A stretch of 47,701 bases of DNA from an uncultured Olsenella sp. GTDB taxonomy: Bacteria; Actinomycetota; Coriobacteriia; Coriobacteriales; Atopobiaceae. The stretch is taken from contig ONBR01000015.1 in NCBI GenBank assembly GCA_900316105.1, positions 1-47,701 of the forward strand, in the 5' to 3' direction. Numbering within the stretch: position 1 is the stretch's first letter; each line of letters begins with the position of its first letter. Position numbers and translations under genes: made by a program. The notes below the pieces were generated by a model. That model was not told where the DNA came from and made no database searches. It saw nothing but the letters and a program-made list of their open reading frames with translations. Below, in pieces: positions 1 through 8,064 of this stretch.

Positions 1-108
1 CGCAGCCACGGCCACGGTCCAGCCGAAGCTTCCTGCGAGCTTGCCTAAGCCGTTTGCAGTTCAGGGAGCCTAACTATGCCGGAGGTACTCAGCCATTTTA
101 TGGTTTAC
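1..108 (+). promoter_or_regulatory. Partial CRISPR leader
   Basis: This stretch lies immediately before the first intact repeat. The repeats keep the standard orientation (ending ATTGAAAC) and decay at the far right end, so this side is the leader, the end where new spacers are added. No ORF is convincing here. The cas genes would be expected further left, outside the window. The leader call rests on array polarity only; no promoter was identified. Confidence 0.5.
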
Positions 109-1207
109 GTCGCGCCCCGCACGGGGCGCGTGGATTGAAACTTCCTGACTCTTCCTGGCTCTTCTCCTAGGACCTGTCGCGCCCCGCACGGGGCGCGTGG
201 ATTGAAACGCCAATCTTCGACGGGAAATCCCTTTTGCGCTCAGTCGCGCCCCGCACGGGGCGCGTGGATTGAAACGGCATCCTAGACAACGATTCTTGCT
301 ATTGGCCCGGAGTCGCGCCCCGCACGGGGCGCGTGGATTGAAACTCCACGATGCCGATATGGTCTGAGACGCCGTCGCCGTCGCGCCCCGCACGGGGCGC
401 GTGGATTGAAACAGGTATCCCTCGTCAATGTCTCCATCGTCCGCCATGTCGCGCCCCGCACGGGGCGCGTGGATTGAAACGCGCTAGGCATTACGAATCA
501 CCTCTGGCTCTGCAAGTCGCGCCCCGCACGGGGCGCGTGGATTGAAACCTTGATAGGAGGGATGACCTTGGATACCGCATCGGAAGTCGCGCCCCGCACG
601 GGGCGCGTGGATTGAAACTTGGCAAGCCTGTCTACGTGTCCGACAACATGCCGTCGCGCCCCGCACGGGGCGCGTGGATTGAAACTGGCTGCATTGCGCC
701 ACGCGCACCTCGATTTCGTCGTCGCGCCCCGCACGGGGCGCGTGGATTGAAACAATGCCGTTGTGAACGGACTCAAGAGCCTTCCTGGTCGCGCCCCGCA
801 CGGGGCGCGTGGATTGAAACAGGGACGCACTGGCTGGCACGCGAATCGTGCTGGAGTCGCGCCCCGCACGGGGCGCGTGGATTGAAACTCCCGCTGCTCG
901 GCATGTCGACTGCAAGCACCTTGTCGCGCCCCGCACGGGGCGCGTGGATTGAAACAGGAAGACCCTAGCCAAGGCCGTGGAGCGCGGGGCGCGTGGATTG
1001 AAACCATTTTTCGGTGGTCAGCTTTCCCGCGCCCGCCGTGTCGCGCCCCGTGCGGGGCGCGTGGATTGAAACGGCGCCAGGCCTATTTGCTCAGTGACCT
1101 AGTCACGTCGCGCCCCGCATGGGGCGCGTGGATTGAAATGACACCTACCTTAGGTACCTCGTGGCGCTCTACATGTCGCGCCCCGTACGGGGCGCGCGGA
1201 TTGAAAC
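109..1207 (+). CRISPR. CRISPR array, type I-C-like repeats, 17 repeats and 16 spacers
   Basis: The 33-nt repeat begins GTCGCGCCCCGCACGGGG and ends CGCGTGGATTGAAAC. It has a strong internal hairpin and the ATTGAAAC tail typical of subtype I-C repeats. Repeats start at 109, 176, 243, 312, 380, 448, 516, 586, 653, 721, 788, 856, 923, about 986 (half repeat), 1040, 1107 and 1175. The first thirteen are identical. Those at 1040, 1107 and 1175 carry substitutions, and the one ending at 1004 has lost its 5' half. Spacers are 34-37 nt except the shortened one before the half repeat. Subtype is inferred from the repeat, since no cas gene is visible. Open frames running through the array are artefacts. 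Confidence 0.97.
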
Positions 1208-1238
1208 AAGCATGGTCCTCGTGTGACAGGGTTTGCCC

Positions 1239-2150
1239 CTACCCCCCAAGCGACACGTGCTGGAGGAAGCCCGCGATGATGTCGCGGTAGGCGTCCTTGC
1301 CCAGGACCTCGCGGGACTCGGCGTGCTTTGCGCCTGGTACCAGGTGTAGCTCGCTGTAGCCCGACGTGGCAGCCTGGAGGCGTTTGCTGTTGTCCGGCAG
1401 GATGTAGGGGTCCTCTGCGCCGTGGATGAAGCAGATGGGGATCTGGTTTCCTGCCAGGGCGTCGATGGGGCTGGTCTTGCTCATGTCAAAGCCGTAGACG
1501 GCCTGGCTCGCGGCATTTGCCAGGGGCATCATCCAGCCCAGGTGGTTCTGGTCCAGACCGCCCTGGAGAAGCTCGTAGAGGTTCGCGAAGCCGCAGTCCG
1601 CGACCACAAAGTCCACGTCCGTCCCGCGGCCAAGCGCGCTGAGGGAGATGGCGCTGCCCATCGACTCGCCGTGCAGGCCCAGGGTGATGTCGTCTCCATG
1701 GCGGGCGCGCGTGTCGGCGATAATCGCCAGGAGGTCCTGAGACTCCAGCTGTCCCAGGGTGCAGGTTGTGGGCTCGTTCTCCCCGTGTCCGCGCACGTCG
1801 TAGATGATGCAGTTGAAGCCCAGGTCGCGGTAGGCGGTCACGTACTTGGCGGCTCCGTAGCGGTTGGCGTTGTAGCCGTGGGAGATGATCACGTAGCGGT
1901 CGCTGGCCTCGGCGGCGGGGACCAGGGAGCAGTGGAGGGTGTAGCCTCCCTCGCCCGCGACGGTGAAGTCCTCCCGTGGCAGCTCGGCGAAGTCACCCCA
2001 CATGCCGTGGTCCTCTTCCCAGGCCTGCTCCTCGGCCAGACTGTTTCCGTTGGGACGGGCAACCGATTTGGCCAGGTAGAAGGACGCTCCGCCGAGGGCG
2101 ACGGCCAGGACGACCAGGACGGCGAGGACGACTTTGAGTGCTTTGGGCAT
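1239..2150 (-). CDS. Membrane-anchored alpha/beta hydrolase
   Basis: The product has 303 residues. A hydrophobic segment at about 5-27 acts as a signal anchor, so the catalytic domain is probably outside the membrane. The alpha/beta-hydrolase signature is complete: HGYN oxyanion region near 91, nucleophile elbow GESMG (Ser163), Asp247 in GAEDPY and His276 in AKHAES. The family includes YqkD-like esterases and peptidases; the substrate is not known. The ATG at 2150 is chosen because AGGAG lies just before it and the hydrophobic anchor follows at once; the longer frame would put 38 unrelated residues ahead. The gene is convergent with the CRISPR array, and its stop codon is 31 bp from the last repeat. 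Confidence 0.85.
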   Translation of the reverse strand: MPKALKVVLAVLVVLAVALGGASFYLAKSVARPNGNSLAEEQAWEEDHGMWGDFAELPREDFTVAGEGGYTLHCSLVPAAEASDRYVIISHGYNANRYGAAKYVTAYRDLGFNCIIYDVRGHGENEPTTCTLGQLESQDLLAIIADTRARHGDDITLGLHGESMGSAISLSALGRGTDVDFVVADCGFANLYELLQGGLDQNHLGWMMPLANAASQAVYGFDMSKTSPIDALAGNQIPICFIHGAEDPYILPDNSKRLQAATSGYSELHLVPGAKHAESREVLGKDAYRDIIAGFLQHVSLGG

Positions 2151-2212
2151 GATGGGCTCCTGAGCTAGGGGACTCTGCCCTATGCTAGACCTAAATCGGT
2201 CGTGCCACCTGG

Positions 2213-2316
2213 GATAGCCCCCTGCGTGGCGATGTGACAATGGCGCCAGGGCATTCTGTCCCAAAATGTGACAATAGCGCCTGGCGCCATTGTCACATTT
2301 GGCGCTATTGTCACAT
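2213..2316. repeat. Family 1 paired palindrome, upstream copy beside the YjbR-like gene
   Basis: Two TGTGACAAT...ATTGTCACA-type palindromes stand in tandem, joined by a CCCAAAA linker, with a further half unit (GGCGCTATTGTCACAT) added on the right. From TAG at 2215 to about 2300 the sequence matches 3119-3204 with about five mismatches. The same arrangement recurs at 12383, 13069 and 19343. It lies directly before the ribosome binding site of the gene at 2333. Confidence 0.9.
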
Positions 2317-2332
2317 TCGGGGAGGAGAGACG

Positions 2333-3121
2333 ATGGTGGGGTCTTTGCGCGAAGAGGTCCTTTACTACGCTCGACGTCGCTATGGCGTCGAGCCCGAGTA
2401 CTTATGGGCTCGCTTTCCGGGTTATGCTGCCCTGCGCCACTCTGACAACCGCAAGTGGTTCGGCCTGGTGATGGACGTGCCCTGGGAGCGCCTGGGCCTC
2501 GACGGCGACGGCCGTGACCGCGTACCCGGCGAGCGCGTGGACATCCTGAACGTGAAGGTCGCCGACGAGGGCCTTCGCTACCTGTTGGTCCAGCGCGACG
2601 GCTTCCTGCCCGGCTACCACATCAGTCGCGGTGGCTGGATCTCCATCCTGCTCGACGGGACGGTGGACTTTGGTGAGATCTGCGACCTCCTGGAGCAGAG
2701 CTTCGACGCCACCGCATCGGCACGCACGCGGAAAGAGACCCGCCCTCCAAAGGAGTGGCTGGTTCCTGCGAACCCGAAGTATTACGACATCGTCCACGCC
2801 TTCGATGGGACGGACGAGATCGACTGGAAACAGGGGCGCGGCATCCGGGTGGGGGACACCGTCTACATGTACGCGGGGGCGCCCGTGAAGGCAATCCTCT
2901 ACTGCTGCGAGGTGACGCGGACGGGCATCCCCTGCGAGCCCTTCGACAACGGCAAGCTGCAGGTTCGCGAGCTTATGCGCCTCCGTCTGGTCAGGCGCTA
3001 CGAGGTGGACGAGTTTCCCTACCAGACCCTCCGCGACGTCTACGGTGTCTCGACCATTCGCGGTCCCCGCGGCGTCCCGCCCGAGCTCAGCCACGAGCTG
3101 AGCGTACAACTTGGGGGGTAG
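2333..3121 (+). CDS. MmcQ/YjbR family protein with C-terminal EVE/PUA-like domain
   Basis: The product has 262 residues. The first 120 or so match the MmcQ/YjbR (CyaY-like fold) family: an N-terminal helix with RRRYGVEPEYLW, then a KWFGLVMDV strand, VDILNVK, and the GYHISRGGWISI region. From about residue 140 a second domain begins with EWLVPANPKYYDI and continues with GDTVYMYAGAPVKAILY, resembling EVE/PUA-like modified-nucleotide-binding folds. The function is unknown; nucleic acid binding is only a guess from the second domain. ATG 2333 follows GGAGGAGAG. The gene stands alone between two nearly identical direct repeats, and its own TAG stop lies inside the downstream copy. Confidence 0.8.
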   Translation: MVGSLREEVLYYARRRYGVEPEYLWARFPGYAALRHSDNRKWFGLVMDVPWERLGLDGDGRDRVPGERVDILNVKVADEGLRYLLVQRDGFLPGYHISRGGWISILLDGTVDFGEICDLLEQSFDATASARTRKETRPPKEWLVPANPKYYDIVHAFDGTDEIDWKQGRGIRVGDTVYMYAGAPVKAILYCCEVTRTGIPCEPFDNGKLQVRELMRLRLVRRYEVDEFPYQTLRDVYGVSTIRGPRGVPPELSHELSVQLGG

Positions 3122-3204
3122 CTCCCTGCATGGCGATGTGACAATGGTGCCAGGGCATTCTGTCCCAAAATGTGACAATAGCGCCTGGCACTATTGTCAC
3201 ATTA
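3117..3204. repeat. Family 1 paired palindrome, downstream copy beside the YjbR-like gene
   Basis: This is a near-identical direct copy of 2213-2300, in the same orientation. The TAG that stops the YjbR-like gene (3119-3121) and the TAA that stops the convergent phosphatase gene (3202-3204 read on the minus strand) both fall at the edges of the repeat. The palindromes could act as a bidirectional terminator. Confidence 0.9.
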
Positions 3205-3897
3205 CAGGTAGCGCTGAACGTCCTGGAGCTTGTGGACGACGTGCTCGGGTACGTAACGTCCAACGGGCCTGTCGCCAGGGACCTTCTGGAAAAGGATGGT
3301 GTGCATCCCATACGCCGCACCTCCGGCGATGTCGGATGTCATGGAGTCGCCCACCAGGACGGTCTCCTCGGGACGGAGGCCGGGCAGGTCCCTGTGCAGC
3401 TCCTCGAAGCAGTGGTCAAAGAAGGCCGCCTCTGGTTTCTGGGCCCCTACCTGCGACGATATGAACACGTGAGCAAAGCTCCGATACATGCCCGCCACCT
3501 TGAGGCGATTGACCTGTTGCTCGAAGGGTCCGTTGCTAGCCGCGCAGAGCAGGTAGCGCCCGCTCAGGTAGTCCACGAGCTCGGGCGCGCCCGGCTCGGG
3601 GACGGCGCTCCAAAAGAGCTGCTTGCGAAAGTACCTCTCGAAGGTGGGTCCGTCGAAGTCAAAGCCCAGCTCCCGAAAGATCAGATTCCAGCGAACGGCA
3701 ACGAGCTGGTCAAAGTCGATCTCCCCACGCTCCAGCTGCTTCCAGAGGCCGTCGTTGATTCCCTCAAAGACGGCGTACATGGACTCCTCGTAGGCTGGCA
3801 GCCCATAGTGGGCAAAGCCCTCCCGCATGCTCTGACGCACGTAGCCGGAAAAGCTCAGCAGCGTGTCGTCGATATCCAGGAAAACGGCCTTAATCAT
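3202..3897 (-). CDS. HAD-family hydrolase, YjjG-like nucleotide phosphatase
   Basis: The product has 231 residues, the usual length for YjjG-type HAD phosphatases. All four HAD motifs are visible: I, FLDIDDTL with nucleophile Asp8 and Asp10; II, AASNG; III, the Lys in AQKPE; IV, VLVGDSMTSDI. A helical cap lies between motifs I and II. The family dephosphorylates (often non-canonical) pyrimidine nucleotides, helping to clean the nucleotide pool; substrate here is inferred from similarity. ATG 3897 is preceded by AGGAG at good spacing. A longer frame reaching 3978 lacks a better site. Confidence 0.85.
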   Translation of the reverse strand: MIKAVFLDIDDTLLSFSGYVRQSMREGFAHYGLPAYEESMYAVFEGINDGLWKQLERGEIDFDQLVAVRWNLIFRELGFDFDGPTFERYFRKQLFWSAVPEPGAPELVDYLSGRYLLCAASNGPFEQQVNRLKVAGMYRSFAHVFISSQVGAQKPEAAFFDHCFEELHRDLPGLRPEETVLVGDSMTSDIAGGAAYGMHTILFQKVPGDRPVGRYVPEHVVHKLQDVQRYL

Positions 3898-4096
3898 GGA
3901 AAAACTCCTGACACAAGCGAGTGGGAAAGGGACGGTTATCCGCATTAGAACCCCTGGTCGGGTCCTTGACGGGCGCATACTCCAGACGCATCAATTTGCA
4001 GCGCAGATTAGTCTATCAGGTCTACGAGGAGCCCCACGACGAGGACGGTTCCTTTCCCCTTCATCTGTACCTGCAAAGGGCCACCGTCTGGCAGGA

Positions 4097-4190
4097 GGGC
4101 GGCGTACCTCTTTCCCAAGCGCAGTTTCGCAGCGGCGCGCGAAGCGCGACGCGAGAATGTCTGAGCATTGGGGAAGAGGTACGCCGCCCC
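4097..4190. repeat. Family 3 element A: conserved core between locus-specific arms
   Basis: Left arm 4097-4116 (GGGCGGCGTACCTCTTTCCC) is complementary to 4171-4190 apart from one base indel. Between them lies the core, starting GCGCAGTTTCGCAGCGG and ending GCGAGAATGTCTGAGCA. It sits a few bases beyond the stop codon of the minus-strand gene ending at 4197, so it may end that transcript. The core recurs at 42949-43046 and 43325-43413 with completely different arms. Confidence 0.9.
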
Positions 4191-4196
4191 CACCTG

Positions 4197-5747
4197 CTAG
4201 CGAGCGCTCTTTGCGTCCAGCCCGTTTACTGCCAGGTCAATCACCTTGTAGGCGCCGTCGTACACGCCCATGCGGTTGGCCTCCTCGATCCGGTCGCACA
4301 TGAAGGCGATGAGCTTTCGGTCCGTCTGGAAGGAGTCGATCATGGCCAGGACCTCGGAGGTGTCGTCCATCTCGTAGGTGCCGTCTCCCACCTCGGCGGA
4401 GCGGATGGCGCCCCAGGCCTCGTGACCGCCGATGCGATGGATCATGAGCTTTGGCACGGGATAGAAGGAGAACTCGGAGGGCTTGGTCACCAGGACGTCG
4501 CTCACGCGCATGAGCAGGTTGGAGCTGTAGACGGCCGAAAAGATGTCCTTGTCGCAGAAGGCGTGGATGCCCGTGACGTTGCCGTCGGGACCTGCCGCCT
4601 CGCTTGCCAGCTCGGCCACGCTGGCAAAGTCGTTGAAGTGGCACTGCGCCATCTGACCCAGGGCCGCGACCTCCTTGACCATGCCCTTCCAGACGTCCTC
4701 GTGGTCACCCACGTTGACAAAGAGGGTGGCTTCGCCGCGCTTGATGTAGGGCATGAGGTGGGACACGATGGCCACAAAGAGCTCCTGCTGGGCACCGGCG
4801 CCGCCCACGGAGAGCAGGTATCGGACGGGGCCTCCGCCCAGGACGCGCTCGCGACGGGCCTTGCAGTCGGCGGGAATGCCCTGGACGAGCTCGTGGTCCA
4901 CGTAGTGGCCGGTGTAGAAGAGGGCTTCTTCGGGCATTGGGTTCAGCTGGCGCTTCGGGTCCATGCCACGCAGCTGGTGATAGCCCAGGTAGGCTGAGGG
5001 GGTCTGCACGGTGTGGATGGCGCCTTCGGCCAGGTGCAGGGCCATTGGCCAGTTGTCGGGGATGGCGTTGACCACGTGGGTCATGCCGGCGTGGATGGCT
5101 GCCTGGGCGGGCCAGACGTGGGTGCCCACGTAGGGCGTGTCCTTGTCGATGTCAGCAAAGAGGGGCACGCAGAGCTCGGCGTTCTTTTGGTCGCCGGAGT
5201 TGTAGGAGAGTTTGCGGAAGCCCTCGGAGTTCAGTGGCTCCCAATAGAGCTTGTTGAAGAGGCCGACCTTCTGGGAGAGGCGCGAGCCCATGGAGTAGAG
5301 GTCGTTCTGGTAGGCGATGACCTTGGAGCCCGTGGACTGCTTGAAGGAAGCCAGGTCCAGCCAGTAGGGGGTGTAGCCCATGGCGTGGGCGGCAGATGCC
5401 ATGGCCATGGAGATGCGGTAGTGGCCAAAGCCCATGCGGATGTTGCCTACGATAACGGGCTTGCCGTCGGCACCGGGGACCGTGCGGTCGGTGGCCTGGG
5501 GGCGGGGAGCCGCGGCGGCGTCGGCCTTGATGTCCAGGGGAGAGTCGCCGTCGGCGATAACCAGGTTCCGCACGCCCAGGGCGTCGCTGATCACGGGCAC
5601 GTCCGCACTGGCCAGGTGATAGTGGACCGCCGTGTCGTCCCCGAACTTCCTCAGAAACTTCTGCTTGGAACGCAGTGCCTTCTTGTACGTGGCATCATCC
5701 TGGACGTTTCCAAAGGCGCTCTGTGCCCTGTCATGCTGTGCGGTCAT
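4197..5747 (-). CDS. GT-B-like glycosyltransferase-type protein of unknown function
   Basis: The product has 516 residues with no signal peptide or membrane segment. I do not recognise a named family. The glycine-rich GNIRMGFGHYRISMAMA near residue 115 followed by GYTPYWLDL resembles the N-terminal loop of GT-B enzymes of the MurG/MGDG-synthase type. A second half with LLSVGGAGAQQELF, TLFVNVGDHEDVW and DVLVTKPSEFSFYP resembles the nucleotide-sugar-binding half of that fold. A glycosyltransferase or an enzyme with the same fold is likely; donor and acceptor are unknown. ATG 5747 has AGGGAG before it. It is divergent from the TetR gene, and their shared 90-bp gap holds two operator-like palindromes, so the regulator probably controls it. 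Confidence 0.6.
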   Translation of the reverse strand: MTAQHDRAQSAFGNVQDDATYKKALRSKQKFLRKFGDDTAVHYHLASADVPVISDALGVRNLVIADGDSPLDIKADAAAAPRPQATDRTVPGADGKPVIVGNIRMGFGHYRISMAMASAAHAMGYTPYWLDLASFKQSTGSKVIAYQNDLYSMGSRLSQKVGLFNKLYWEPLNSEGFRKLSYNSGDQKNAELCVPLFADIDKDTPYVGTHVWPAQAAIHAGMTHVVNAIPDNWPMALHLAEGAIHTVQTPSAYLGYHQLRGMDPKRQLNPMPEEALFYTGHYVDHELVQGIPADCKARRERVLGGGPVRYLLSVGGAGAQQELFVAIVSHLMPYIKRGEATLFVNVGDHEDVWKGMVKEVAALGQMAQCHFNDFASVAELASEAAGPDGNVTGIHAFCDKDIFSAVYSSNLLMRVSDVLVTKPSEFSFYPVPKLMIHRIGGHEAWGAIRSAEVGDGTYEMDDTSEVLAMIDSFQTDRKLIAFMCDRIEEANRMGVYDGAYKVIDLAVNGLDAKSAR

Positions 5748-5776
5748 CGATTTCTCCCTTGACTTGTGGTGCATAG

Positions 5777-5815
5777 GTGATAGTCTGACTATCAACATGA
5801 TAGCGAGACTATCAC
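5777..5815. promoter_or_regulatory. Double palindromic operator between divergent genes
   Basis: GATAGTCTGACTATC (5779-5793) and GATAGCGAGACTATC (5799-5813) are inverted repeats centred 20 bp apart, about two helical turns. The outer ends (GTGATAGTC and GACTATCAC) are also complementary. The site lies between the minus-strand GT-B-like gene and the TetR gene, where a TetR dimer pair would regulate both. Confidence 0.75.
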
Positions 5816-5837
5816 TACTGGATTGGAGGAGTCAAGG

Positions 5838-6581
5838 ATGCCATCGCAAGTTCTTGGGCAGGCGGTCCCGATGTCAAAGAACGAGGAGCTCTCGCAGCTC
5901 CTGGGTGCCGACATCTTCTCGATCCTTGCCTCGAAGTGGCAGGGAAAGGAGCAGGTCGCAGGTCCCCGCAACGACTACGTGGTCCTCACCTCGGCGATCC
6001 TCTTTCTGCAGAGCGGCATCGCCAACGTCCGCATGACGGACATCGCACGGGCCTCCGGCGTGGGTGTGGCCACGATCTACAGGCACTTCTCCACAAAGAC
6101 CCGCATCGCCGTGGAGGCGGCCACCCTCCTGTGGCAGAGGTTCAACAAGAGGATCCATGCCTTCGTGGAGTCGGATGAGTTCATGTCCCTCAATGGCGCC
6201 CAGCGCCTGGAGCGCCTCCTTAGGGAGTACGCGACCCGCTACGCATCAAACAGGGCCTTCGTCTCCTTTTTGGACGAGTTCGACCACCTGGTCCTGGCGG
6301 AGGAGCTGGAGCAGCAGGACCTGGCGGGTTACGGGGCGGAGGTTGACTCCTTCTACGTGATCTTTGAGGACGCCTATAGGCTGGGCCTCCAGGACGGGTC
6401 GGTGGTGCGCGAGGTGGACTTTCGCACCTTCTACCGGGCGGTGGCGCATGCCCTTCTGGGCGTCGCGGAAAAGCTCGTCAGGGGGGAGGTCATTCCCTCG
6501 GACGATGCGAGTCGCGACTGGGACGAGCTGAGCTGCATCGTGGACATGGCGGTTCACTCGCTCACCAGGGCGGGCTCCTAG
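5838..6581 (+). CDS. TetR/AcrR family transcriptional regulator
   Basis: The product has 247 residues. The DNA-binding helix-turn-helix is at about 64-86, with MTDIARASGVGVATIYRHF and then STKTRIAVEA, typical of TetR. The N-terminus has about 45 extra residues before the usual first helix, longer than the family norm. The C-terminal ligand-binding helices are not close to a type I can name. ATG 5838 is chosen for GGAGG upstream; an in-frame TTG at 5823 and an ATG at 5871 are alternatives. Placement at the head of an alpha-galactoside operon and beside paired palindromes suggests it senses a sugar or sugar phosphate, which is inference. Confidence 0.9.
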   Translation: MPSQVLGQAVPMSKNEELSQLLGADIFSILASKWQGKEQVAGPRNDYVVLTSAILFLQSGIANVRMTDIARASGVGVATIYRHFSTKTRIAVEAATLLWQRFNKRIHAFVESDEFMSLNGAQRLERLLREYATRYASNRAFVSFLDEFDHLVLAEELEQQDLAGYGAEVDSFYVIFEDAYRLGLQDGSVVREVDFRTFYRAVAHALLGVAEKLVRGEVIPSDDASRDWDELSCIVDMAVHSLTRAGS

Positions 6582-6692
6582 CGTCAGGCCAGTGGGGGCT
6601 GGCGGCAGGCATTGGCAGTGTGACCGGCCGCAGGGGCGGCGGGCATCTGGGTTTGGACCGAAGGAATTCGGCAGTACGGAAAGGGTTTCATC

Positions 6693-8063
6693 ATGGCAGA
6701 GAAAAAGCTCGCGACGGGCAAGGTGCTACGGCTCTTCGCCATCGGACAGCTGGGCTGGGCGATTCTCTCGGGCATCGTCAGCAACTGGCTGGTCTACTTC
6801 TACATGCCCTCGGAGACCATGCTCTCGCAGGGTATGCAGATTTTCATCACCCAGGGAGCGGTCTTCCTGGGCCTCACCGTCATCGGCATCATCACGGGCT
6901 GCGGCCGCCTGCTCGATGGCTTCATTGACCCCTGGATCGCCACCAAGTCCGACCAGCTGGACAACCCCCTGGGTCGCCGCATACCCTTCATGCGCAAGGC
7001 AGCCATTCCCTTTGCGGTCATGACCGTGGCCCTCTTTGTGGTGCCTGGCACCTCCAACTTGATGGTCAACAACGTCCTGCTCTTCATCTGCCTGATGCTC
7101 TTTTACATCACGCTCTCGCTCTATTGCACCCCCTTCAACGCCCTGATTCCCGAGCTGGGTCGCACACAGGAGCTCCGCATCAACCTCTCCACCTACATCT
7201 CGGTCACCTACTTCCTGGGCACCGCCATGGCCTACCTGGTGCCCACGATCTCGGGCATGCTGGAGCCTAGCCTGGGCGTTGCCGGCGGCTTCCGCGCCAC
7301 CATCGCCATCCTGGCCGTTCTCGCCGTCATCTGCATGATGGTGCCCGCATTTGGCATCGACGAGAACACCTACGCTCAGACCGAGCCCTCCTCGACCCCC
7401 ATGCTCGAGTCGGTCAAGAAGACCTTCGTGAACAAGAACTTCCAGACCTTCATCATCTCCGACGTCCTCTACTGGGTCGCCATCACCATGTTCCAGACGG
7501 GCATGACCTACTACATCACCGAGCTCATGGGCCTGGACGACTCCCTGTCCTTCGTCTTCTTCGCGGCCATGACCCTCATCTCGCTGGCCTTCTATCCCCT
7601 GGTCAACCACCTGGCAAAGAAGCGCGGAAAGAAGTCCCTGGTTTCCTTTGGCTTCCTCTTCTTCTGCGTTGCCTTCTTCGTCACCTCGGTCTGCGGCCAG
7701 TTCGGCATCCCCGGCATGGTCTGGGGCGTCCTGGTGGCCATCCTCGCCGCTATCCCCATGGCCATCCTGGGCATCCTGCCCCAGGCGGTCCTGGCCGACA
7801 TCGCCGAGGCCGACTCCGTGAAGACGGGCGAGAACCGCTCCGGCATGTTCTATGCGGCCCGTTCCTTCACCATGACCTTCGGTCAGACCCTGGCCATGAT
7901 CCTCTTTACCTCCATCTCCATCCTGGGCACCAACGGCTTTGGCTACCGAATGACCGCCGTGGTTGCCACGACCTTCTGCCTGCTGGGTGGCCTCATCTTT
8001 CTCCGCTACCGCGAGAAGGATGTCCTGGCCACCATCGCAGGTGACTATGACGAGGAGGACTAG
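6693..8063 (+). CDS. GPH-family sugar:cation symporter (MFS)
   Basis: The product has 456 residues with about twelve hydrophobic segments. The family marks are visible: GRLLDGFIDPWIATKSDQ with GRRIPFM near residue 70-90, the GPH loop signature, and ADSVKTGENRSGMFYAARSF in the second half. GPH carriers take up glycosides such as melibiose with a cation. The next gene encodes an alpha-galactosidase, so an alpha-galactoside is the probable substrate. GGAAAGGG precedes ATG 6693. The stop codon is followed almost at once by the GTG start of the galactosidase gene, showing co-transcription. Confidence 0.9.
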   Translation: MAEKKLATGKVLRLFAIGQLGWAILSGIVSNWLVYFYMPSETMLSQGMQIFITQGAVFLGLTVIGIITGCGRLLDGFIDPWIATKSDQLDNPLGRRIPFMRKAAIPFAVMTVALFVVPGTSNLMVNNVLLFICLMLFYITLSLYCTPFNALIPELGRTQELRINLSTYISVTYFLGTAMAYLVPTISGMLEPSLGVAGGFRATIAILAVLAVICMMVPAFGIDENTYAQTEPSSTPMLESVKKTFVNKNFQTFIISDVLYWVAITMFQTGMTYYITELMGLDDSLSFVFFAAMTLISLAFYPLVNHLAKKRGKKSLVSFGFLFFCVAFFVTSVCGQFGIPGMVWGVLVAILAAIPMAILGILPQAVLADIAEADSVKTGENRSGMFYAARSFTMTFGQTLAMILFTSISILGTNGFGYRMTAVVATTFCLLGGLIFLRYREKDVLATIAGDYDEED

Positions 8064-8064
8064 G

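Noticed and set aside
70..1290. Long open frames on both strands across the CRISPR array
   Set aside because: Their translations are only the repeat read in different frames, with no ribosome binding site.
2313..3178. Minus-strand frames opposite the YjbR-like gene
   Set aside because: They are shadows of GC-rich codon use with no start signals.
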